NCBI GenBank assembly: GCA_002946415.1
Contig: NJPS01000022.1
Location: 186,001 to 250,000, forward strand
Reading direction: 5' to 3'
Source of the DNA: Rutstroemia sp. NJR-2017a BVV2
Taxonomy: Eukaryota > Ascomycota > Leotiomycetes > Helotiales > Rutstroemiaceae
DNA length: 64,000 nt
Positions 23,201 through 33,707 of the stretch are shown piece after piece. Position numbers and translations under genes: made by a program. The notes under the pieces were generated by a model. The model was not told the origin of the DNA, made no database searches, and saw nothing but the letters and a program-made list of their open reading frames with translations. The first letter of the stretch is position 1; every line of letters starts with the position of its first letter.

Positions 23201-25654
23201 CTCGTTGGGTGTTGATTGGATTAGCGCTTAACGTGTATGTATGTCTCAGTTTGCCCTATACATGCATGAGACATCAGATCTGTAGTGATAAGATGAGAAG
23301 CATCGCGGTTAGATGTCCATGTGATTGGATTGGTTTCTTGGATTGGAGGTTGGCTTTGTGATGTGAGTTTTGAGGTGGTGTGATGTGATTGCGATTACTA
23401 TCACGGTCGAAATCCATCTCAGGCTGAATTGATGCATCCAATTAATTGTTTAGGAGGGCGAATAACCACATTTCGATCCCCTCCACTCAGTCATTACTTG
23501 CACTACACAAACAATTAGGCTTCCGCATTATGAACCACCCACCATCGCGAAATCCTCAAACAGGCAGATAAAAAATCAAGTCAATCCCCAGAGAGAGGGT
23601 GTGTGGTCGTCGGCTCCGAACTCTCGAAATGGCTGGCTAACGTTAGATGAATACCTGGATGTGCAGCTGACGAGATAACATCGAAAGCTCAAAGGGAAAG
23701 TGTCTCCGGCGCGCTTATCGTCACACAAAATGGAACCCTACTTCTTTCTGTATGGTCATCCCGTCCCAAAAACGGTAAATGGATATGTGGTTGGTGTGGT
23801 ACGACATATTTGAACTGACTAGAAGGGGAAAGGAAAACCAAGCCACTGCGGCACTGTATTGTGCCCCTCACTTGGAAATCCTAGTTCTATACTTTTGGCA
23901 TCTATAGAAATCTATTCTTAGCAAGCCCAACTCTTCCATCACCACTCGGCAGATGGGAGAGAAATCTGACATGCGCATATATGCATGCATGTATGCATGT
24001 ATTCGCAGAAGCAGAAAAGAAAAGAGAAGGCACAGTCCGTTCTGTACATATGACAGCCTTACCAATCAGCCAATCAATCGACCAACCTCTCCCATCCCGT
24101 TGTCTCGGGAAGGAGTAAAAAGATAAAGGCGTTTCAGGGGGAGGGGCTTCCAAAACCGGAACGGAGGTTTTTGTTATTTCTGTCGATGAATGCTGTGCAT
24201 AGCACGGCACGGTACAGTAATGTAAGGTAATGGTAAGAAGGGAACGGAAACGAGTGATTGATTACCTTACTTGCGGTAGTACTGAAACCGGAGCGAATTG
24301 GAGGAGGGGTGGAATTGACGGGATGATGCATGGAGCTGATGGGATGGATGGGTGTTAACGAGACAAAAGATTTAACGGGTCTGTCGCAATACCGTGTTAG
24401 GTGAATTGCAAAGTGCCGGTTGGATGCGGTTATTTAGATGAGACAAGGCTCTGAAAATTACTGGATGACTCATGGCTGGCTGACTTGACAGGAGGAATTG
24501 GCGAAGGATGAACAACGGTGCGTAGGCGGATGTAAGGAACGGGTGGCCAAAACGTGGAAATGTAGCACTGTACGTAGCGTGTGGAAAGGATGATGGCTGA
24601 TCGATGGTAGATATGCAGGGTCGGGGCGAGGTACTTTATGTATATGTAGGTAGGCAGGTACGGTGGAAAGCTTGTACGTAAGTCCTTGGTACATGCAAGA
24701 TCTATGTTTGAGGAGGAGCATCAGCAGCACGAACATCTAAGTATCTTATGGCTAGTTGGCTTCGATCTAAGCAGGAGGATGTATCTTTCTGATTACATAT
24801 TATAAAATTAGCCATACCTGTAAATTAATACATTACATCATCCAGCTTAATATCGCGCTTTTAATTGTCTCGGGATTGGGATCCCAGCATTATTCCATGA
24901 GCCTAACATACCGACAGTCTACATCCATTCAAAGAGCCCAGTGAAGGAATATCTTGGCCAAAATTGGATAAACACTATCAAGAAATAATCAAATCTAATA
25001 GAAATTTCCAAAATTATCGTCTTGAGGTAGATGCATCAGGCGGCTTTCGATTAGTTTGGGTAATTGTATACATCGAGAGCTTTTTTGATTAAATATTTCG
25101 ACCGAGAGAGCGTGGCATTCACAGAAGCTCATTATTGGGAACAGTCCGAACCAAGGCAGCTCCAGATCCTAGATTTCTATATGGATTTGTGTCGGAGGAA
25201 ACTTCTTTGCAAGATAGAAATTGAAATGCCATGAAAACTCAACCCACATCTACTGATTTCGCCAGGGTTTGTAGAGCACTTGCCATACTTGGCTTGGTGT
25301 TGGGGACGGTTGATATGTACCCGTACTTTACAGTTATGGTACTTACGAGGTCTGGAAAGTCTGGTTGAACCTTGACATTTTGTGGTGAGAGTGATATGTC
25401 AGTCCGAAGTCATGTAGTAATGGCACATGCCGCACATCGATCGAGGTCTAACTTACATCTTCTATTATATATGGAGTATCCTGAAAATCCCGACAGTGGT
25501 AAACAGAAGTCTTAGGTTCTGGACTGCTTGGCTTCCTCACAGGTAATTCCTAGGTATCTGTATCTAGGTTTACGGCAATGGAATCTATGCCGACAATGAC
25601 ATCCCAAATCAAAGTCAGAAACTATCGCGCCTGCTATATTGAGTGTATACCTAC
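20264..25654. other. Gene desert (about 5.4 kb) downstream of the conserved gene
   Basis: No supported gene. Simple repeats include CCATCACCATCACC near 20770, GGATGGATGG near 20855, CCCAACCC/AACCAAACC near 21310, GAGG at 21628-21652 and TTCCC near 22705. The segment 24.8-25.5 kb is more AT-rich. Some of the left end must be the 3' UTR of the upstream gene. Confidence 0.45.
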
Positions 25655-25851
25655 TGAATACGGCCCCTGACCTATGGTTGCATGGGCGACATTTACCTTG
25701 TTTATGAACTCAGCTTGAGTATCCAGCTCTTTGGCTTTATCTGTGATGTTTGAAAGGGCTACGACGAGTTTCATTGCAGTCATGGTGGCAGCAACGGATG
25801 TGAGAAGGAGCACAGCAGATGCTACAGTAGAAACGATCTTGGGAAATGCAT
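25655..25851 (-). pseudogene. Decayed second HsbA-type gene (first exon recognisable)
   Basis: On the minus strand an ATG at 25851 (ATGCATTTCCC) should open a signal peptide, but the hydrophobic core (KIVSTVASAVLLLTSVAA) lies one frame away, so a one-base indel separates start and signal sequence. Downstream, KLVVALSNITDKAKELDTQ and AEFINKVNVAHATIGQGPY match the first helix and the xIGQGP block of HsbA proteins. The segment ends at a donor-like GTAGGT at exactly the intron position used by the intact copy at 6327. I could not find convincing later exons. Read from an internal ATG (GCCACCATGACTGC) the product would lack the signal peptide, so a shortened functional form is unlikely but not excluded. 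Confidence 0.55.
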
Positions 25852-25986
25852 TTTGGGCGCTGGGTGAGCTTTGCCCTGGGAGTTGTAGTGAGGGAGTATG
25901 GAGAACAAGACCGAGGAGACGTTGAGATGGTAAATATGAGGACGATGCTGATGCTGATAGTGAATGAAAATTCCGAGGAAGGCTGA

Positions 25987-25996
25987 CTTTATACAC
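25987..25996 (-). promoter_or_regulatory. TATA box of the decayed HsbA copy
   Basis: GTGTATAAAG on the minus strand lies about 140 bp upstream of the damaged ATG, the same arrangement as in the intact HsbA gene. Confidence 0.4.
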
Positions 25997-27274
25997 TCTG
26001 TCTTCGGTGGGTCGACATTACTTAAGTGATATGCACGCGATTATTGCTAATCGACGTTGGGGTGAAAACCACTTGGCTTTCACTCCTAACTATACAACAT
26101 CTCAAATCATACGGTATCTCACCAGTGTGGAGCTACGTAGAACTCATGGCTTCTATGTTGTAATTAAGATGCATGACTCGATGAGATAGCACTTGAGCCA
26201 ACCTAGCGGCTGAAGATTCTTCCTCTAGCCAGACTCGATGATCATGATCAACTGGACCAATGATTATTCCAAAGATGGCACCAGCTACTTGCAACTAGAG
26301 CCCTTCTTGGGCTGTAAAGACTACGGCACAGCTCCGGTGGAGATCAATCTGGGTGGTTATACACCAAAGGAATCGGATAACGAATCTCCAGCGCTTGTGG
26401 GAGATTTACCTTGCAGCAGATCGCTCGGTATATGCAAAATTCATTAACTAAGATATGCAGGTAGCAAGAAGCGAAACTACGCATGGATGTCTTGCTGATG
26501 AAGAATAGACCGCCTTATTTACAATATCCCATCTGCCAGCGTCGGGCACCCCCATTACAGGTAGTAAAAGCGGGCTCGTTTCTGAGCAAACATTGGATGA
26601 AGTTACAGCAGATCGGCTGTTGGCTTTTGGGCAGAGATTGGCACAAGCTCCGTGCAACTTGCAAATTCACTTACGAATATCTTGCATGAGATTTCGAAAA
26701 ACGTGGAAGCTTCCTCTCGATACATATTTACTCCGAAGATTCAGTGGCGACGTAGATATTTCGAACAAGCCTGGTCTCAAGGACTTTCAAACGATCAACA
26801 CTTCAGGAACATCTATCAGAGCTTGCTTCACTGGAAGAGCTGATGTGAAAACTGTCCCCTAGGAAGCTTAGGGATGAGCTCGAATAGTGATAATTTGATA
26901 AACATATGCCGATACATATTGAGTTCAGTCCTAAGAGAAGAAAGAAACACATAGTACAACTTGTTGTGCATTATTGAAGAGACAGTCGTTTTTGGGCCCT
27001 TGGTGAAGATGGTCTGCTCACTTTCGGTAGAAGAACATGGCATGAAGTGGGAAAGGAGACAGCCTCGTGCTGGCCTAGCGTTAACCTTAGTCAGCACCAA
27101 AAATGTTAGTAGCCTTGCAGCCATTACTAGACGACGTCTATCGAGACCTCGAAAATTATCAACCATCCTCAATTTCTGTCCGTAGAATACCTACGACCAC
27201 GGAAGCATTCAGCGGTCTGCATATAATTCTAGGAGCCCCTCCATGACCCCCCACCAAGTCGTTCCGTAGCGAAA
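25997..27274. other. Intergenic with protein-like fragments in different frames
   Basis: Between 26238 and 26862 on the plus strand, pieces in different frames look protein-like but do not join. Examples are EVTADRLLAFGQRLAQAPCN (about 26602) and KIQWRRRYFEQAWSQGLSND (about 26740). This may be a relic of an unidentified gene. I recognise no family. Confidence 0.3.
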
Positions 27275-28442
27275 ATGCATTACATACGGTTTCTCAAGAC
27301 CCCTCGTCTTTCGCCTTCGTCCCTTTCATCACTGAATGCGAAAGTCACAATTACTACAGATCTTGGGGAGTCATTCTTGATGACAGATATCCAGTTGATT
27401 TCTGAGTTGGAGGTGAATGGCAACATCATTCTTGGGACGAGCAATGAATATACGTGGAAGGGGTCTAATGGAATGCGTGCGCTCGAAGTACAAATTCCAA
27501 TTCCCGCACGGCGAGGAGCCAAGTTCGACGGGTTGGTGAAGATGGTCGTCAAGCCGAAAGATCATGCATACATCATGAACACATTTGAAGACGTCCTAGC
27601 GTCTGGTAGCGAGGACAGCGGTGGTATTGTAACGCTTAGAAGTATGAATATCAACCTTTCATCAAAAGAAAGCATAGCCATGAGCATGGCAGAAAGAGTA
27701 TTTGCTACACATCAACCGTCGTCAACAACTACTATACGAATATACGAAGAAACAGGCGAGAGTATCGCGCGGCATATCTGTAGGTTATTTCTTCCAGGTA
27801 CGTGTTTCCATTCTTGCTTCGACTAAGTTCTTCGCAACAGGGGATGCAGGTTTAGTGCTTTCTGCATATCTCTCTGCTCTTCGAGGTCCCAATCCCCATT
27901 CCAATTCCAATCATACGATCCATCTTCCTGTGCTGGAAAGTCTTCTAGCCGGGAAAGAAAACGACAGTATCAATGCTTTGGAGCTAGGAGCAGGATGCGG
28001 TATAGTCGGTATAACTCTCGGTACTGCCTTTCGGGATGTCACCCGCAAGATACTTCTTACAGATTTATCCGAAGCATCTGAGATACTGGAGTATAATTTG
28101 GCTTTGTCTACCCTTTCGAGATCCAAGATCTCCCACAAGGTCCTAGATTGGTCAGAAACGCTCCCGGACTTGGTACAAAAGGAATTATGGAATCTAGTGT
28201 TAGTAGCAGACTGCACTTACAACCCGGATGTTGTACCTGATTTAGTGGGGACACTGAAAAGAATCAAGGTAGGGAATGAGGGGGTTTTAATACTGCTGGC
28301 TATGAAAGTGAGACATGACAGCGAGATGATCTTCTTCGAATTGATGGCCAATGAGGGATTTATGGTTGTGGAGAAGGGAAAAGTGCCGGTAGGGGTGATT
28401 GGTGCGGAGGATGAGGAGATTGAGATTTATGTGTTTCGGTGA
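27275..28442 (+). CDS. Lysine-methyltransferase-like protein (Methyltransf_16 family)
   Basis: SAM-dependent methyltransferase of the FAM86/METTL21/Rrg1-like group; members methylate lysines of translation factors and chaperones, but the substrate here cannot be predicted. Exons 27275-27779 and 27841-28442 are joined across a 61-bp intron (GTAGGT...CAACAG). The join restores HIWDAGLVLSAYL, the conserved Trp-Asp-Ala-Gly start of the catalytic domain; the next GTACGT donor would break it. Total 368 residues. SAM motif I (ALELGAGCGIVGITLG) is at about 214-229, followed by LLTDLSEA, VLDWSE and the (A)DCTYNPDVV post-motif at about 290. The N-terminal half begins MHYIRFLKTP and is a fungal-specific extension. 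No signal or TM segment, so cytosolic or nuclear. Confidence 0.8.
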
Positions 28443-28689
28443 GGGAGACAAATATATCGGTGTATGCAGGCCATTCCCTATGTATAGTATAGACGCTCCG
28501 TGAGTGTGGAGGTCCCTATATAGTGGAAGGAAACTTTGGGATATTGAATGTGGTAACCACATGCTGTCCGGTGAAGCACGTAATTCCCGGTGTAGATACA
28601 ATCCTGCAACAACCATAAACCTATATCTATACGATTTCATAATGCTTGTTGTTTGGAAACCATCTCCACTGGCGAGTAGATATTTTGAG

Positions 28690-29215
28690 CACCGGTCGAT
28701 AGCTCTTCTACAGCTTTCCATTATATATGTTCTCCACTGCCTTCTTAATCTCCTCCAGCTTCGGTCCCATGCCCCAATCAAAGATACCTCTTACGAAATT
28801 GTAGAAAATGATATGGTGCCCATCGTCTTGAAGAAAAAGACCCCTGAGTTTCTGGACATGGTAATGGTCCCTATCATTCTTCCCCTGTTTCTACGAGACA
28901 AAGAGTCGTGCTTCTGTGCATCCAAGATCGCATTGCCTATGTAGTCCATCTGGACCTATCCCCAGAAAAAGACTTTCCCGTAGTCTATAGAAGCTCTAAT
29001 GCACGGCCAGTATATTGTAGCCCTTGTAATCTACTAGGCTTCATTCTATTCAACCTCCTCCCATGATGTATCTCCAGAAAAAGGATTGCTCCCAACTTTA
29101 TCAAATAAGTTAAAGTCATGAATAGGTATCTTGAAGGAATCTTTCATTGTGTCCGCACACGTGGATGTTGTTCGCCCACAAGTTGAAGCTTCGATACTGT
29201 CGATTCGTAATGTCC
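28690..29215 (-). pseudogene. Severely decayed DUF7924-type gene copy
   Basis: Read on the minus strand, 29215-29150 encodes QYRSFNLWANNIHV, matching YRSINLYLNRIYV of the neighbouring copy. A nearby frame gives FDKVGSNPFSGDTSWEEVE and then stops. After a gap where the protein core is missing, 28925-28715 reads EARLFVS-stop-KQGKND, HVQKLRGLFLQDDGHHIIFY and DWGMGPKLEEIKKAVENI. That parallels ARLYVTWKK, YVQKVRGFLLQDPEHYQLFY and DWGRGERLDDIRKAFDCL of the 30-kb gene. The stop replaces the conserved Trp (TGG to TAG). Deletion, frame changes and stops show a non-functional relic. Confidence 0.75.
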
Positions 29216-29519
29216 TTCAGTATGAACATGTAGTATGAGCAGTGAAGCTTTGAACCGACGTATCTGAACGGGCTGTACACGATAGGATTGCCCTTGAACT
29301 GACTGTGAGTCTGTGACTATATATTATTCCTAAAAGATATGAAATTGTATAGATAGAGATGAGACAATCGTACGATATCATGAACCTCCAAGATTTCAAA
29401 CGTCCAGACTGCAGTGTAATGCATGCATGCTTCCTGGTAAACATGCTTTGGAGAACCAAGTTTTTATTCAAAGCATATTCTGACCGCGCTGCCCCAAAAG
29501 GATGACGGAGAACAAACGT

Positions 29520-29912
29520 AGGGTTTTCTTCCAGCCATTATCATTGTTCGAGAGATTGATAAACAATCAATCTATGGTATTCTTCCAGCCATTAAAGTTG
29601 TTTGATAGATAAATAAACGATCAATCTAGAGAATTCTTCCAGCCATTATCATTATTTGAAAGACCGCTCAACAACCGATCTATGGTATTCCTCCAGCCAT
29701 TATCATTGTTTGAAAGATTGCTAAACAATCAATCTTGGTTTTCTTCCAGTCATCACCATTGTTCGACGGTTAAATAGACAATCAATCTATGGTATCCTTC
29801 CAGCTATTATTATTGTTCGACAGATAAATAAACATTCAAAAAATGGTATTCTTCCAACCATCAACGTTGTTCGACAGATAAATAAACAATCAAAAAATGG
29901 TATCCTTTCGAA
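29520..29912. repeat. Minisatellite, about 54-bp unit, 7 diverged copies plus a partial one
   Basis: Units begin GGTATTCTTCCAGCCATTA and end AAACAATCAATCTAT, with starts near 29524, 29579, 29634, 29684, 29736, 29792, 29846 and 29900. Copies differ by substitutions and small indels, so it is old or degenerate. It lies immediately downstream of the DUF7924 gene (minus strand), separating it from the decayed copy. It contains no open frame. Confidence 0.85.
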
Positions 29913-29948
29913 AGAGCAAAATTGCCCAAACATTATCAAGCAACCACA

Positions 29949-31382
29949 TCATTCTTCCTGCCTTAGTCGCTGACTACTTGTAGTCTCTGGTGAAGGGGGT
30001 GTGCGCGCTTTAGCCTCTCGAGAAGCCTGCTCCCTGTCATACTCCTGAAGACAGTCGAATGCTTTCCTAATATCATCCAAGCGCTCACCGCGTCCCCAAT
30101 CGACGATGTTGTGAACGTACTTGTAGAACAGCTGGTAGTGTTCAGGGTCTTGCAGTAGAAAGCCCCTGACTTTCTGCACGTAGTAGGAGTCGTCCTTTTT
30201 CCATGTAACATAGAGACGCGCTTCTGTGCCGCTCATGGCGATGCTAAAGGCAGCAGCTTCGAGCAATTGAATATGCCCGTCATTGATTAGCTTCAGCCTG
30301 TCGTTGAACCGTTCCAATAGGTTAACGCATGCCACGGAATCTCCAACGCACTGATTCGTTACAACCCACAAGCTTCCTGGGCTCGCACCATCACAGGATT
30401 TGAATTCAGTAGCAAAGAATGGAAGGATGGCATTACTGGCACCTGTGTTTAACGCATCTGAGAAGGAGACAAGTTTTGCGAGTTGCTGATTAAATGCCGC
30501 TGTCATGTATCCATAAATCATGTCAGGGTTTGGAGTGCTGAGTTTGCATTGAGGGTTGATCTCCGGGACGCAATGTCTGTTCATATTGATATTTTCGAAG
30601 CGTTGCACGTAGCCTTCGTCGTCACCCGGAAAAACCTTCGACAAAACATAAGACTGGACCTTTGATTCCGAAACAATATCCTTCTCCAACTTCTGAAGAT
30701 TTGTATCGAGTCTGATTTGATCCAATGATGGACCCGGAGACTCACGATCTCTACCAGTTTTGTGGATAAGGTTACTGATGTGCTCTGGAAACTCTTCATA
30801 GGCATTTCATACGTAGATTCGGTTTAGGTACAAGTTTATGGATCGGTAATTGGGAAGCGAAACGAGATGTGTTTTTGTAGAAGAAGCACTACTACCTGGC
30901 GGAGCGAAACCAGAAGGAATCTGAGAGGAACTTAAGCTAGAAGCGGGCGCGGATGGCACCCGAAAGCCATCAGTATCTATCCTATAACTCATGTCCGGCT
31001 CTGACTTGGTAGGCCTCCCACGGGGTGTCTGGTTTTCCGAGCGGCGAAGAATATCTGATCGGCAGCGATGCGTGTTGAAATTGGAGTTGGATCGCTTGCT
31101 AATAGGGGTATCGACAGACTCGAGCCACTCAGTAACAAAACTACCAACAAATTCAGGACGGAAAGTGATGAGGGGTGCAGAAGGACAGACTTGCGAATGC
31201 AATCCGTCTAAGCGAAGGGGGCATGATTCTTCTTTAATATTTTGCATTAAAGGAGTGCTTGCCTCCATTATGTCTAGACGAGGCCGCTTCATTGTGCTGG
31301 GTTGGGATAACGAGGGGAGATCATTGAAATCCGAGAATGAGCGCTTCCGAGGTATTGGACCAGAAGTTCTAGGATCTGTCAT
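29949..31382 (-). pseudogene. DUF7924-family fungal protein gene with one in-frame TGA
   Basis: Both halves lie in the same frame and form one 477-codon gene interrupted only by a TGA at 30809-30807 (codon 192). The first half is Ser/Pro-rich and begins MTDPRTSGPIPRKRSFSDF; just before the stop it reads YRSINLYLNRIYV. After the stop the frame continues NAYEEFPEHISNLIHK, then ESPGPSLDQIRLD, FFATEFKSCDG, WVVTNQCVGDSVACVNLLE and the C-terminal YVQKVRGFLLQDPEHYQLFY. These are hallmarks of a large fungal family of unknown function that I recall as DUF7924, often expanded near unstable regions. A GTATGA at the site is not a usable donor: the nearest acceptor would give a 28-bp intron and break the frame. 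A CGA to TGA transition is the simplest cause. The gene is either freshly dead in this strain or makes a short product. Confidence 0.75.
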
Positions 31383-32392
31383 TGCGGAAGGCTACCTAGA
31401 ACCGGCCTGCTATTTCTCGGTAGCCCCCCTATAACCCCTCGCGTGATGACCTAGCACAGGATACGTGTGCGGCGTTGATAACAACTGGAGGGGCTGACGC
31501 CTAGTCGGGTACGATACTAGAGTGGGTGTGCTGTTGTATTCGCAGCCTATTCAGAGAGAATGATTCGTTCAAGAATAGCGACTAGCTATATGACTCGAAT
31601 ATCAGGCCGCTAATGTATGCAGTGTATGCTTGTAATGAGGCAGATTTCCAAAATCACTGGTTCAAAAGTCAACTGTGTTGGGCGTCTTGCTTAGTCATTG
31701 AACGCTAAAATTTAAGCGCTAGTCGTGCCCGGCCTGCTTAGTTATGGCACCTGCCTTTTAGACCTTTTTTGAGATAACTCGGCTTTCAGACTTCAAATAT
31801 CTCAATTTTTGTAATTTTATAGTTTTCAAGTACAATTTTGGTGTGCCATGACTAGGCGGGGCCGGGGGTCGTCTCCTATTACTTCTCCATTTCTTATCAA
31901 CCCGTCGAATACCATGTCTCCTGCACACCAATACATCAGGCACTCCACTCTCACCAAACACCCCCTCTCTACAGGAAATACAGCCTTGCACCATTTACAC
32001 CATGCCTCACCCTTTATTTCTGTTAGCCGTCTACACCTATCTGCAAAACCATCCTACCATCAAGCTTTTCCTTCTACACAATACCAGCTCAGCTATTTCA
32101 TTTCGCTATCATCCAAATGATCCACCCATCTATCCGCCGCACCTCCTGCTCCCACTCCCTCCACCAAACCCTTCCCCTCTACCGATTCCAGTCTCAATCC
32201 CCCTTACCCCTCCTATCAACATTATAGCATAACTTAATCTCTCAAGCCAGCCCGAGAGTTTGAAAAATGAAAGTTTCCACAGCCACTATACTCGAGTAGC
32301 TAGCTGCTTATTTAAATGACCTACTAAGTAGGAGAAACACACCTTTTGCTCCGCAAGAAGTAGATATATCTACCTTATATAGATAGATTCCC

Positions 32393-32545
32393 TCACCCAC
32401 TCACCTACTCACCTACTTACCTACTTCTAACCTCATATTCACCCCCTCACCTGCTCAACTCCTCGCCTACTCACCTAACCCCCCTATTCACCGACTCACC
32501 TACTCACCTACCCACCTACTCACCTACCCACCTACTCACCAACCT
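32393..32545 (+). repeat. Degenerate 8-bp tandem repeat (TCACCTAC)
   Basis: About 15 imperfect units of CACTCACCTACTCACCTAC type, interrupted near 32430 and 32470. Confidence 0.75.
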
Positions 32546-33569
32546 ACCACTAATACCCCTATCTCTCTCCCTCATCCACTACCATATACTACCTACAACC
32601 TCCCATCCCATCAGACGAAACAACAAGTAAAATAAGCAAACATTAATCCAGATAACGAGATATATCCATCCTAACGCCCATACCCGCACCCTAGTTAAGT
32701 GTATACGATCTGTAGTGTGTAGCGTGCAAAATATCTCCATAGCCATCCACTGCACTCCCTACCCCCCACACCAATCATCCAGTAGAGCATACCCTTCCTC
32801 CCTCCTACTCCTAAAATCCTATCCATAAACCCCTCCCCACCGTTGCAACAGCTAGCAGCACCCAGCAGCACAACTCATCCACAATATTTCGAAGAAAAAC
32901 ATATTCCATACATCACACCATGCCACACGATGCCACACCATACCAAGTGCTTTGATTATATATCATTCATTACTTTAACTTTGTTGTGTTATGTTATGTT
33001 GTGTTGTGCTTTACTCTGCTTTCCATCTCCTCTGCCTCCGTCCCCTACTCCTACTCCTACTCTTCTCATCTTCCTCTCTACCCTCCCCTTCCCTACTGCC
33101 CAAACCCCACCGCACTATACATCATTACCTCCCTTCCCATCCTCAACCCTTCAACTCAACCCCACAAAAAATAACCCACCCCCGACCAACCCCTACTCCG
33201 ACAGCCGACCCCACCCCACCCCCCTATTTACTTCTCTTCCCCATCCGGATGCATATATACCCCCTATCCCCCACCCATCCCATTACAAAGCAACCAACCA
33301 AAACACAAACAACCCTACAACAACCCTCCCCTCCCCAATCCATTCCAATACCAACCCAGTCCATTCCATTCTACAACCCATCCATACATACAAGTGCGCG
33401 ACAATCAAAACCAAAACTTTGCAGCACAAAACACACAGAAACAAAAAAACGCCATATACCTATGTGCCGTCCGTGCCATGACCGGTTCCCTTCCCTTAGT
33501 TAGCCCACCAAAAACCACCCATCAACTTTTTTCGAATCCGAGTAATAGATTTGCGCTCAAGAACCACAC

Positions 33570-33592
33570 CACACCACACCACACCACACCAC
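33570..33592 (+). repeat. Pentanucleotide repeat (ACACC)n
   Basis: Four to five tandem ACACC units just downstream of the channel gene's 3' end. Confidence 0.8.
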
Positions 33593-33707
33593 CCAAACCA
33601 AGGAAATTCGTTTTTCTATGTATATAATTATATCTGCCTTGCCTAAAGGTATGATTCCCCATTCCATCCCATTTCCCCAGTTCCCCCTCCATCCTATAAC
33701 AAAAAAA

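Larger units (their letters stand above)
31383..33707. other. C-rich, G-poor spacer with CACCTACT repeats
   Basis: From about 31.9 to 33.7 kb the plus strand is dominated by C, A and T with very little G. At 32393-32545 there are degenerate tandem TCACCTAC(C) units and at 33570-33592 ACACC repeats. Long frames here (for example 32843-33481) are products of this skew, not genes. The right end is the 3' flank of the channel gene. Confidence 0.6.

Noticed and set aside
27780..27840. Alternative donor GTACGT in the methyltransferase intron
   Set aside because: It keeps extra residues and destroys the conserved HIWDAG block; the upstream GTAGGT donor restores it exactly.
30780..30815. Intron explanation for the TGA in the DUF7924 gene (GTATGA donor, TTTCCAG acceptor)
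   Set aside because: The intron would be 28 bp, too short for spliceosomal removal, and would break the reading frame.
32843..33481. 212-codon frame rich in Pro, Thr and Leu
   Set aside because: Created by the C-rich, G-poor skew, which removes stop codons; low-complexity translation in all plus frames.
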